A stretch of 64,000 bases of DNA from Adiantum capillus-veneris (lineage: Eukaryota; Streptophyta; Polypodiopsida; Polypodiales; Pteridaceae), in contig CM043956.1 of NCBI GenBank assembly GCA_014529385.2, positions 88,345,221-88,409,220 of the forward strand, in the 5' to 3' direction. Under the pieces are notes generated by a model, which was not told the origin of the DNA, made no database searches, and saw only the letters and a program-made list of their open reading frames with translations. Positions within the stretch are counted from its first letter, which is position 1. Each line of letters opens with the position of its first letter. The position numbers and the translations under genes are program-made. Of this stretch, positions 55,071 through 64,000 are shown piece after piece.

Positions 55071-57010
55071 TGTAACATTTAATCGCCTAGTAACTTGTGT
55101 GTAGCAGACAATAGCATGAACATAGTGAACATTTCATTAGAATTGATTCCTAATGAGCATAACAAGAGTGCTTGGGTGGAGCGATCAACAAAACGCATAA
55201 CACCTAGTTAGATAGCATGAACAATACTTCAAAAGAGAGAAAAATTAAGCTATTCACAATAGTTGAGGACCGGATTTACATGGAGCCGGTCCCCCCTCAA
55301 AAAGGCTTTATATTATAGGTTTCTCCCATCAAGAGAGACATTTTACAATACAATTGTTTGTGTTCCTTCAATACTATCTAGTGCAATGAAGATGGAAGCT
55401 TCAAGAACCAAGAAAAATACTTATAAAACACAACATCCATTCCCTTATGGTCTCAGACCCAAGACCTCACACACCTTCGAAGATGGTGAGAGCTAGCAGG
55501 GTATGAGAGTAGATTGAGAGGAAGAAGAAGTAGTCTTACGAGAAAGATATGCGTCTCCTCACATAATCACTCATATTACCATAGCATAGCTTGGCTCTCA
55601 ATAACTAGCTAGTGCAATGAATATGGAAGATTCAAGCACTAAGCAAACACTTTAAAGCAAAACATCAATTCCTCGTTGGTCTCAAATCCAAGACCTCACA
55701 CACCTTCCAAGATGGTGAGAGCTAACGGGGTATGAGAGTAGATTGAGAGGAAGAAGAAGTATTGTTACAAGAAATAAGTATATCTCCTCACATAATCACT
55801 CATTAAAGCTTACAGTAGCTTAGTAATTAGCATGGTAGAGGAGATGAGCATGAATTGATGCTTGGCTCTTGGTTGGATTTGCATCACAAAGCTAAGAATT
55901 GTTGGTGTAGGCCTCCCTTCTCACAAGCTTGAAGGAGATGATGAGCTTTCCATTAAATCTTGAGAAGGAGAGAGAGTCTTCTTTGCTTCACACATGAGAT
56001 AGTGTGAGTGTGTGTAGAATAATGCCTTCAAAAATCAACCCTCTCTCTCATCTTGGTCGACCCCCCTTGCTAATTTCTCTAGCGGGATTCCCATTGGACC
56101 TTTCCAAGCTTAGCCAATAGGAATCAAGTGGTGAAATGAGGAGACTTCTGACAAGTGTCCCTCTTTCCCCTTTATAAAAAGCTTAGATAAATAATTTAAT
56201 TCATATAAATCCCCATTGGACCTTTCCCCCTTCTGGCCAATAGGGATTAAGCAAGCCATTGGCTGCTTAATTCCTATTGGACCCCTTGGTAGGCTGTCTA
56301 ATAATCATCCAGGAGACTTAATTTTCATTGGCTCTTTTTATAAAGAGTTTTTAAATTAAGTAGACCAAATTTACTCTAGCCTAATTCTCATTGCTCCACC
56401 TCTATGGTCATCCAATAGGATTTGAATACACTTTGGGGGCAACTGAGCTAGGAACCTGACATATGTCCACTATGCCCTTTGTGTAAAGGGGAGCTTTTGA
56501 GTGTGTGTATGTGTTATCTCACCTCTTTGTCTCTCTTCCCCTACCTTTAGGGCTCGCCCCCTCCCATGCAGGGATTTAGGAAGACTTTGTGTTCAATTAC
56601 AAAGCATCCAATTTCCTTAAGCTTGACCATTTGGACTTACCCTTTGAAATTTGGAACCTTAATTAGCATTTTGGAAGTCTTAATGGGCTGAACATTAGCT
56701 CTTTGAAGCCCATTTCTTCCACACTTGTCTTCTGCAGATGGTCCTCCTTTGGATCCCTGTGACCAGTTTTCTAGCCTTAATTACCAATAATCTAGCCTTT
56801 TCTCCCCTAGCACTTTCCCATATTAAATGATCATTTTAGCATGAGAAATCATTTAGGAGAATTAGATATTAGTTCCCCTTTGGATCATTGTGACCAATTT
56901 GCTAGCCTTACCAATAATCTAGCCTTTTCTCCCCTAGCACTTTCCCATATTAAATGATTAGTTTAGCATGAGAAATCATTTAGGAGAATTAGATATTAGT
57001 TTTTATGACA
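55071..57010 (-). repeat. Middle LTR of tandem gypsy array
   Basis: A 1940-bp LTR shared by both internal regions. It is longer than the left LTR mainly through two internal tandem duplications: a 231-bp unit (starting 55378 and 55609) and a 131-bp unit (starting 56748 and 56879). The polypurine tract AAGAGACAGGGAG abuts its right end (57011-57023, minus strand). Confidence 0.85.
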
Positions 57011-57941
57011 CTCCCTGTCTCTTGAAATCATAGTCATCCTTGACTATGAGGTAGAGATGATAAAGCATAGTCATTAGTCCTTTTCCTAACGGGTAGGGGA
57101 TCCCTATCTTGCCCTATGACATTGTTCCAAAATGGATCCCTATTCCATTTGGTGCTTGAGAGCTTAAGCTGCCGCAAGCATGTCTATGCATTAGTCCTAT
57201 CAATCTTCCATAGTAGAGTGACAAGCTCTACTTGGTGTTTGGGAGACGCCGTCTTTGCAAACTTGATCCTAATCATGCATACTACTTAACATTTGTGCAC
57301 AATAAAGAAAAAGAGAGTCTTATGAGACAAAAACTTTGTTCATTTTAAACATGTGTACATTTTCTTACTCTAGGGAAGCATTGTAAGGATTGACAAGGTT
57401 TATTCTATTCTTTAATTGCATGCCTTGCATCCATCTAGCATCTTCAAAAGGATAGTTCTTCAACTTAATAAGATACCATCAGATAATATTACTGCCTCTC
57501 AATACCTTCTCTTCATGTCAGAGAATGGACTTGGACTGCAACACCTCTTCTTGGTCCTCGATCTCCGGTGGATCTTCAATAGTTGGTTCTTGAGGTGGAT
57601 CTCCTTTGTAAGGCTTTAGTAGGTTCACATGAAAATCATTGTGTATAATCCAATGATTGGGATACTTGAGTTGATAGGCCATCTCATTGATTGGTCTAAG
57701 AATCTGGAAGGGACCATAGTACCTTTTTGCTAACTTAGCATATTACTTTTTGTGTCCCGTAGGATTCTTGCCCATCGTGTGCCTTAATCGAGACTTGGGA
57801 AATTTAAGCAAGACCCTATCATTTTCTTTAAAGGCTTGGGCTCTTCTGTACTTATTAGCAGTAGCCTTTTGCCTTTGCTGTGAGATAGAGATAGCATCCT
57901 TAATCTTTGGAAAGATTCTTGTAGGTCTCGTCTATACTCAT

Positions 57942-58964
57942 CTATAGTGAAGATCTCCCGTGTACCTTAAGTAGCAAGGGAATTTTGGATCTTCCCTCAA
58001 TTACCTCAAATAGAGCTTTTTCTATGGAAGTATGTATAGTGTTATTGTAGGCATACTCAACTAAGGGTAAGTACTTCTCCCATTGGGACCTTTGATCTAC
58101 TTCCATTACATAGGCTTTTAGTAGATCAAGAATTGTTAGATTAGATATTTCACTTTGGCCGCCATCCATTTTCGGCGGGTGATAGGCCAAAGAGAAGTTT
58201 AGCCCTTTCCCTAAATTATCAGAGAGACCCTTCCAAAAATTACTGCTCATTCTAGGATCCCTATCCGACACTATGGACAATGGAAAGCCATGGTATTTGA
58301 AAATTTGTGATATCAAGAGGGTTCCCATTTGATGGGATTTGATAGTATTTTTGACAAAGAAAAAATGAGCTTGTTGGTTGACCCTATCTACTACCGTCCA
58401 TATTCACGTATTGCCAAAGATAGACTTTGGCAATCAAAAGATAAAATAGATGGATATGCTCTCCCATGGTGAATTGGGTATTGGCAAAGGTTGAAGCAAT
58501 CTAGGTTGCTTCCCTCTATCAAACTTTGTCTTTTGGCATAGCACACATTTAGAAACATACTCTTGTATGTTTGCTTTCATGACAGGCCAATAGAAATATG
58601 TTTCAATCCCTTTTATAATAGATTGAATCCCTCTATGCCCCGCGTAAGGAGGAGCATGAGATTCATACATTACTTTCTCATGTAGTGAGTTAGTAACACA
58701 TAGTCTATTGCCACAGAGAATATAACCATCTTGTAAAGGAAATGGTTCCTTTTTCTTCCCTAGTACAAGGGTTGAAATCACATCTCTAGAATCAAGATCA
58801 ATAGCATACTCATGCATCATAGAGGATAGATCATTGTGAGTTTCTATGGAAACCTCATTCACTCTTGGTCGTCTTAAGAGTGCATCGGCTACTTCTTGGT
58901 TATGATTGATAGCAATGTGAGCAATATAAAAATGAATTTGCGAAAGGAAATTTTCCCACCTCAT
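57942..58964 (-). pseudogene. RNase H end and integrase, right gypsy element
   Basis: The frame from 58964 reads RWENFLSQIHFYIAHIAINH, NQEVADALLRR and the integrase zinc finger ESHAPPYAGHRG ... CVLCQKTK, then PLPIPNSPWESIS. After stops, 58328-57942 reads QIFKYHGFPLSIVSDRDPRM, with the second catalytic Asp in SDRDPRM, and YNNTIHTSIEKALFEVI. The Zn ligands H-H-C-C are present. Frames are broken in the catalytic core. Confidence 0.75.
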
Positions 58965-59135
58965 TTGTTTGTTGGAGAGCTTGGTCTACGTCATGAAGTA
59001 CTTAAGGCTTTGGTGATCCACTCGAAGAATGAAAGGATTCCCCAATAAATAGTGCTTCCACGAGTCTAAGGCATGTAGAACTGCTAGGAGTTCTTTTTCA
59101 TATATGCCGAGAGCTTTCTCAATAGGGTCAAGCCT

Positions 59136-60041
59136 TCAAATTTCATAGGCTATGGCATTCTCTTCTTGGAGAAAAATAGCTCCAAGGCAATCACCACAAG
59201 TGTCACATTGGACCTCAAATGGCTTTGAGAGATCCAACAGTGTAAGCATAGGTTGAGAGATAAGCTTTTTGAAAGCATTGTTCTCCTTGGCAAACCATGT
59301 ATACCTAACGTTTTTCTTTGTCAAGTCATGTAATGGTCCCGCAATTTGTGAGAACTTTTCTATGAAGCGTCTATAGTATGCACACATACCTATAAAGCTT
59401 CTTAGTTCATGAAAATTCCTTGGATTAGGCCATCCTTTTATTACCTCTAGCTTTGATGGATCCATTTGGATGCCATTTTGAGAGGTAATGTGACCTAAAT
59501 ACTGAATCTCTTGTAAGAAAAAATCACTTTTCTTTCGATTAATATAAAGTTTATTCTCTTGTAAGACTTGAACTATTACCTGGAGGTGTTTCTTTTGTTC
59601 GTCTAATCAATTAGAGTAGATGATTATATCATAAAAGAACACTCCAGTAAAGGTTTGATGAGGCCTGAATAGCTTCTCCATCAAGCGTTTGAATGTGGCT
59701 GGTGTATTGGTCAAGCCAAAAGGCATGATAATGTACTTGTAAAGACCCAAAGTGGTGCAAAATGCAGTCTATACAATGTCTTAACCAACTATCCTTATTT
59801 TATGGTAGCCACTTGTTAGGTCAATCCTAGTAAAGTAGGTCAACCCTTGGAGCTTATCAAATAGGTCTTCTACTCGTGGAACGGGAAACTTATTTTTGAT
59901 AGTGATCCTATTCAATGCTTTGTAGTCGATGCACATATGATGTGTGATGTCTTTATTTTTCACAAATAGCATGGGTGAACAAAACGGAGATGAGCTAGGC
60001 CTAACCATGCCCTTCTCAACTAGCTCTTGCACTTGCCGCAT
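59136..60041 (-). pseudogene. Reverse transcriptase, right gypsy element
   Basis: 60041-59781 is one open frame: VQELVEKGMVRPSSSPFCSP, CIDYKALNRITIKNKFPVPR, and DLFDKLQGLTYFTRIDLTSG with YHKIRI, which are RT blocks with the first catalytic Asp. The Y-x-D-D block lies in decayed sequence near 59610 (YDIIIYS-like codons). 59465-59136 continues with MDPSKLEVIKGWPNPRNFHE, CAYYRRFIEKFSQIAGPLHD and the RNase H start FEVQCDTCGDCLGAIFLQEE. Better preserved than the left copy. Confidence 0.75.
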
Positions 60042-60369
60042 AATCTCCTCTTATTGAGCTTGAGATACTCCACAAGGAGGTTCATTAGGCGGTGAACTTT
60101 ATGGAAGAAGTTCAATTGCATGGTCATCATTGCCTTGTTTAGGAGGTAGTTCACAAGGGATGTCGTCAATAAAAACATCTTGAAATCCCTTGAGAAAATT
60201 GGGGATAACTCTAATTCCTTGTGATTGTTTATATTTTCTTTTGCTACAGCATTACATTCATTTTGAGAATATTCAACAAAAATCATGTACACGGAAATAG
60301 AGCTCTTTGTTGACTTATTGAAAGCATGTGTATGTACAATCGGTATTGTGCTACCCAACTCCCTAGCAT

Positions 60370-60804
60370 CTATGTACATATCTTTTTCCCTGAACCTAAA
60401 TTAGATTTTCCTTTCAAGGAATTTAACACTGAACCTAAATTAGATTTTCCTTTCAGGGAATTTAACACTGACATCCATGCGATCAAACATGATGTCCCTA
60501 GGATTACATCCTTATGCTTGAGAGAAGAGATAAAGAAGTCCTCTTTGTCGACATAGCTTTGGGCATGGAGCCTCAATTAAGGGAGTGATTGAAGCTTCTT
60601 GCCCCTTGAAAGCACCATCGGCGGGTAGGACATCTCCCATCTCATAGGATTGGATGTGTAGCTTGTGGCTACCTCTGTGGATATAAAATTGTGAGTAGAA
60701 CTAGGGTCAAATAGAATAAAAGCACCATGTTGTCTTACCTTTCCCCAATCATGGCATAGAGGAGATCCTTTGTGGTGAGCTTCCTCTTCTTGGATTTCGA
60801 CCAA
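60370..60804 (-). pseudogene. Protease region, right gypsy element
   Basis: AFILFDPSSTHNFISTEVAT (about 60720-60670) is the active-site region with D-P-S instead of D-S-G. PLKHKDVILGTSC follows in the second frame (60576-60370). A 40-bp tandem duplication (CTGAACCTAAATTAGATTTT at 60394 and 60430) lies in the distal part. Not functional. Confidence 0.7.
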
Positions 60805-60839
60805 GGTAGCTCTAGGAGGTTTGTTTCATGTATTTTTGT

Positions 60840-61193
60840 GGAGGCAAGAATGATAAGCATGCCCTTGCTCCCTGCAGTTGAAACAACAACTATCTTTACG
60901 ATAACACTCGATTCTTCAAGAGAGAGTTTATTTTTGCCTTTATAAACTCCCTTACCCTTAGCTTTGTTGTTGTTGGTGTTGCCTTTAGGAGACTTTTGGA
61001 CATTGTCCTTCCCCTTAGGTTCATTGTTATGTTTGTTGTTCTCCGGGGGCTTAAGATTTTTCTTAGCCCCTTGTTGGAAATGGATTTGTGAAGCACCATA
61101 GTATGGTGTATGACCGTAGATATGGTGCGTGGCCTTTGGGAGTTGACATACTCTACCGTATCTTCAGTTAGACCCACACAAAATTGTTGTTTT
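60840..61193 (-). pseudogene. Gag C-terminal part with zinc knuckle, right gypsy element
   Basis: CFNCREQGHAYHSC (about 60884-60843) is a complete C-x2-C-x4-H-x4-C knuckle. Upstream, 61177-60896 reads GLTEDTVEYVNSQRPRTIST and a basic segment homologous to the left copy. The frame is cut at 61194 by the copia LTR, inside codons equivalent to EQKQQFWAGL of the left copy. Confidence 0.7.
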
Positions 61194-62350
61194 TGTTGGA
61201 ATTAGGGTTGCAAGAAGAAAACATACACAACTTGGAGAAGACAAAGGAAGCTGAAGGCACACAATAGAGAGTGTGTTACTTAGTGTACAATGGATAGATA
61301 GATAGCCCTAGAGTGATTGGTGTATATACAATGCACAGGGGAAAAACCTCCTAAAGAGGGGAAAAATGCCCCGACGATCCTACTATGTTCACACACATTA
61401 CTACCACATGTAAATAATAAAAAAAACCCCTAGAGCGATTCGGTGAATGAGAGCTAACACATGAGTAAAGGGAAGTTACATGCCCTGAAGACATGATCAG
61501 TCCACAAGGGGAGTAAGCCCAAATATTTGCGGAAAGGTTCAAGCTTCTCATGAGACAATTCCTTTGTGAAAATATCTGCAAGGTTGTCCTGTGTTGTTCT
61601 GTCCAACACCTAAATCATCCATAAGGCGTCTGAGCCATACACTTAGCCATAGCTGTGAAGACTGCACTGTACTCAGCCTCACAACTTGAAGTGTCCACAG
61701 TCGGTTGCTTCTTTCTCAACCTTGATATACATGAACTACCTAGCATGAAATAGAAACCACTTGTGGACACTTGCACATCAAAACAACCAGCCCAATCTGA
61801 GTCCAAAAAAGCATGCAAGTCTGGCAGCAATGATCTCTCCTTGGGATAAAACAAGCCAAGATGTAAAGTGCCACTAACTTAGCGGAAAGTCCTCTTGACA
61901 TCATGCCAATGCGTATACCCTGGGCTATGCATAAATTTGCTGACCTACTAGATTGCAAATTGAATATCCGGCCTCATGCTGTATACATAAATTAGGCATC
62001 CAACAACAGTTTGGTAAAGAGTGACATTTGAAGGATCACCAGCATCATGAAGAATTGATTTCAAAATTGATTCCATAGGAGTGGTAATAGGTTTGCAATC
62101 CTCAAGTCCAAACATACATAGTAATGTCTCTATGTAACTTTTTTGACACAAGGAAATACCACCATCGCACTCCTTAAACCGTATACCCAAGTAATGATGA
62201 AACAACCCCAAATATTTCATCTCAAAAGTAGCATTGAAATCAGCCTTAAATTTAGCAATATGTCTCTCATTTGTTCCAGTGATCAGCAAGTCATCTACAT
62301 AAAGAACCACAATGTGGAGGTCCCTACCCCTTGTCAAGAGGAGCGGAGTA
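61194..62350 (-). mobile_element. 5'-truncated Ty1/copia element
   Basis: A 266-bp LTR-like end (61194-61459, TGTTGGAATTAGG to GAGCTAACA) is followed on the minus strand by the last part of copia Pol: RNase H then RT in reverse coordinate order. No integrase, gag or second LTR follows beyond 62350, so the element is truncated. It inserted into the right gypsy element's gag. Confidence 0.7.
61460..62337 (-). pseudogene. Copia reverse transcriptase and RNase H remnant
   Basis: 62337-61948 reads HIVVLYVDDLLITGTNERHI, containing the YVDD catalytic motif, FKADFNATFEMKYLG with LFHHYLGI, SYIETLLCMFGLEDCKPITT and PIDIQFAI-like codons. 61854-61615 is RNase H: FLDSDWAGCFDVQVSTSGFY and SSCEAEYSAVFTAMAKC. 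The end near 61570 reads DNLADIFTKELSHEKLEPFR, the usual copia C terminus. One frame change at about 61950-61860. Order and motifs are unambiguous for Ty1/copia. Confidence 0.85.
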
Positions 62351-62940
62351 CCTTTGATAGGTCTCCAATCCTAAAAAAGAAAAACCAACGGACATTGCCT
62401 TAGCTACCACGTAGCCACGGGCATTAACTATTAGTGAAGGATTGGTCCTATGTCGCTATGGCGGAGCGTGACCACCATAACCCTATCTAAAAGCTATCTA
62501 TAATCAATTATACCTAAAAGTATAAATATTAGAGTGACCAACCTGTCCGCTTTTTTCCCCATGTTTCAGAAGCACAGTCGGCAAGGTTTGTCTCTTTTAA
62601 GATTTATGACTTAAAAAAAAAACAATTTCTAGCGTTGGAAAGTTACCCGACTCATCGGGTCCACCCGTCCATAGAATGATACCATCGGGGTATCATTCTC
62701 CCACTTTCCACACCGCACTCACCCTTCTTTTTTAATCTAATTACTACCACACTGTTTAAACATACATGTGCCTTTACTTTATTTATGATATTGGTTCGTT
62801 AAAACAGCCCTTCAAACATTATTACAAACAATAGTCAAACAAGAAGTCGTGTAATTTTAAACCAACAACCCTTGGATTAGGTTCAATTAAGAATCTCTAC
62901 TGGCGCTATTATGTCCGATCGGTATATACATTATTTATAA
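62351..62940. other. No gene; contains an 11-bp perfect hairpin
   Basis: A noncoding stretch. AGAATGATACC at 62673-62683 and its exact complement at 62689-62699, loop ATCGG, could form a stem-loop. Its role is unknown. Confidence 0.6.
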
Positions 62941-62952
62941 AAACCCTTGTCC

Positions 62953-63153
62953 TCATGAGCATCCCATACTGCTCAACAAGTACTCGTTGTGCTGATATAG
63001 ACGTACTCCCGCCACAGCAATAACCGTGCCAATCTGGGCATCATCCCCATGCCAAGGAAAAACAAAACTACAGTATCCAGCTGGGCTAATCTGGGTGTAC
63101 TCCCACCTCAACATCAGCGGTGCCGTCCTGGGCGTCATCTCACGCCTCGGCAA
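62953..63153 (-). CDS. Possible second exon of unrecognised gene
   Basis: After the acceptor TTATGTGGCAG (63154) the codons read LPRREMTPRTAPLMLRWEYT and end VRLYQHNEYLLSSMGCS with a stop at 62953, in phase 0 with exon 1. It contains an internal duplication: ATGACGCCCAGGACGGCAC and ATGATGCCCAGATTGGCAC are about 87 bp apart. I see no known domain. The weak polypyrimidine tract leaves the exon uncertain. Confidence 0.3.
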   Translation of the reverse strand: MPRREMTPRTAPLMLRWEYTQISPAGYCSFVFPWHGDDAQIGTVIAVAGVRLYQHNEYLLSSMGCS

Positions 63154-63401
63154 CTGCCACATAATACCAGCACTAATAAGTAGAGAGACTTGAGAGAAAC
63201 CCTACTGAAGGTTTTGGAAAAAAATTCTTTCCTCAGGCAACCAATTTAACTAGACAATCTTTCCTACTTGTCAAACATATGCGGAGTTTCTTGGGGTTAA
63301 GCCCCGTGGTTTCGGTCCGTGTTTTCTTTTCATAAGGTAAATAGTATATTTCTATGGTCTCGCATATGCAATGATGCATAACTTGAAACTGCAATACTAA
63401 C

Positions 63402-63524
63402 CTGTACCATAGCTCCGATTGATCCGATTGGTGGAGACATAACATGTTCCGCAGGAGTTCCACCGTTACTTGTACCAGCTTCATGATCATTAGCGCCTTG
63501 GGTTTGAGCACGCTTTGGAGCCAT
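63402..63524 (-). CDS. First exon of an unrecognised gene
   Basis: The ATG at 63524 has a good plant context (AAAAAAATGGCT) and starts MAPKRAQTQGANDHEAGTSN, then GGTPAEHVMSPPIGSIGAMV and Q. 41 codons end at a strong donor CAG|GTTAGT (63402/63401). TATA box and leader lie at the expected distance upstream. The protein start is hydrophilic and unrecognised; it could also be the start of a transposon-encoded protein with an intron. No defects are seen in this exon. Confidence 0.55.
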
Positions 63525-63670
63525 TTTTTTGTACTTATTAGTCCACTAGAGTTTTTGCTCTCTTAGTGGTTTGTGGACGCCTTCTCTCTAAGAGAAGTGG
63601 CAGCACTTCCTGAGCGCTATAGAGGCAATCTCTATGTCTAAAGTGTGAGCATGGATGCTCTATTTATAGC
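63525..63670 (-). promoter_or_regulatory. TATA box and 5' leader of the right-edge gene
   Basis: CTATAAATAG on the minus strand (about 63668-63659) is an excellent plant TATA box. The start site should lie about 30 bp downstream. The leader of about 100 bases is CT-rich in part (ACTTCTCTTAGAGAGAAGG) and contains no upstream ATG that I can see other than in the TATA-proximal ATCCATGCTC. Confidence 0.6.
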
Positions 63671-64000
63671 AGAAAAGAAAACGTCCAATTTTTTTTCCCC
63701 AATAAATAAATATATATATATTTTTTTTTTATAAAAGAAATAATTTTTTTATTTTTATTTTCTCAAAAATCATACCCGCATTTCTGGTACCCTTGTGATA
63801 CACATCAACTTGACCAATTTCTCATTATCATCAAAAGATAAGGACACACAGCCCCCCCGCATTAAGATTAGTCAAGACTAGCCTCTCCTTTTCATGTGAC
63901 AGTGTGACCCACTTTGTCCCCTCCTATGTGAATCCAGGTGAGTCCATGTGCCTTCATTTGTCATCCCTGTGTATTCTTTTGTCTTTATAATTATTTTATT

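Larger units (their letters stand above)
47744..61193 (-). mobile_element. Tandem Ty3/gypsy array: LTR-internal-LTR-internal
   Basis: Two internal regions of one family (49352-55070 and 57011-61193) alternate with two LTRs (47744-49351 and 55071-57010), all minus strand. The LTRs start TGTAA and end ATGACA on the plus strand. The middle LTR is at once the 5' LTR of the left element and the 3' LTR of the right one. The right internal region lacks its gag start because it is cut by a copia element at 61194. Such arrays arise by unequal recombination between LTRs. All coding parts are broken. RNase H and integrase order is the Ty3/gypsy order. Confidence 0.8.

Overview
The window looks like a piece of a large, repeat-dominated land-plant nuclear genome. 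The support is GT-AG introns, plant-type LTR retrotransposons (Ty3/gypsy, Ty1/copia, one gag-only element), small inverted-repeat DNA elements, long (TC)n/(AG)n arrays and very low gene density. A fern or other large-genome plant is my best guess; the sequence alone does not prove it. I see nothing bacterial, no rRNA and no CRISPR. Essentially every protein-coding stretch is broken, except possibly a gene start at the right edge.

Layout. (1) 1.1-6.8 kb: minus-strand remains of a Ty3/gypsy-type gag and two aspartic-protease-like domains. A 792-bp inverted-repeat element sits inside the zinc-knuckle codons. (2) 7.5-15.6 kb: mostly noncoding, with tandem duplications, simple repeats, an LTR-like promoter and a small gypsy scrap. 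(3) 15.66-26.29 kb: one plus-strand transposase-like gene in two exons. Its 1.04-kb intron is full of TGCTATATAGCA-type repeats. The second exon is cut twice: by a second copy of the inverted-repeat element (18317-19073) and by a gag-only LTR retrotransposon (19470-25964). Removing each insertion with one copy of its target duplication restores the reading frame exactly. (4) 26.3-27.1 kb: a patch made of pieces of the introns of both neighbouring genes. (5) 27.25-40.07 kb: a minus-strand multi-exon gene with coiled-coil repeats, a RING-like Cys/His segment, acidic tandem repeats and a C-terminal FCP1/NIF-like phosphatase domain. It is interrupted by a 7.1-kb Ty3/gypsy element with two RNase H domains (28620-35729).

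(6) 42.2-43.5 kb: a 1.29-kb element flanked by TTAA with piggyBac-like ends, next to opposed dinucleotide arrays. (7) 43.8-45.4 kb: a decayed minus-strand charged coding region and a tRNA-derived (SINE-like) sequence. (8) 46.1-47.1 kb: a plus-strand gypsy scrap. (9) 47.74-61.19 kb: an LTR-internal-LTR-internal tandem array of one Ty3/gypsy family with an initiator-Met-tRNA type primer site, cut at its right end by a truncated copia element (61194-62340). (10) 63.4-63.7 kb: a minus-strand promoter and first exon of an unrecognised gene.

The transposase-like gene and the phosphatase-like gene are convergent. Each has a roughly 1-kb intron filled with the same palindromic repeat family, and pieces of both introns lie between them. 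My leading hypothesis is that they are the two genes of one old DNA transposon of about 11 kb once later insertions are removed. I could not find its terminal repeats, so this stays an inference.
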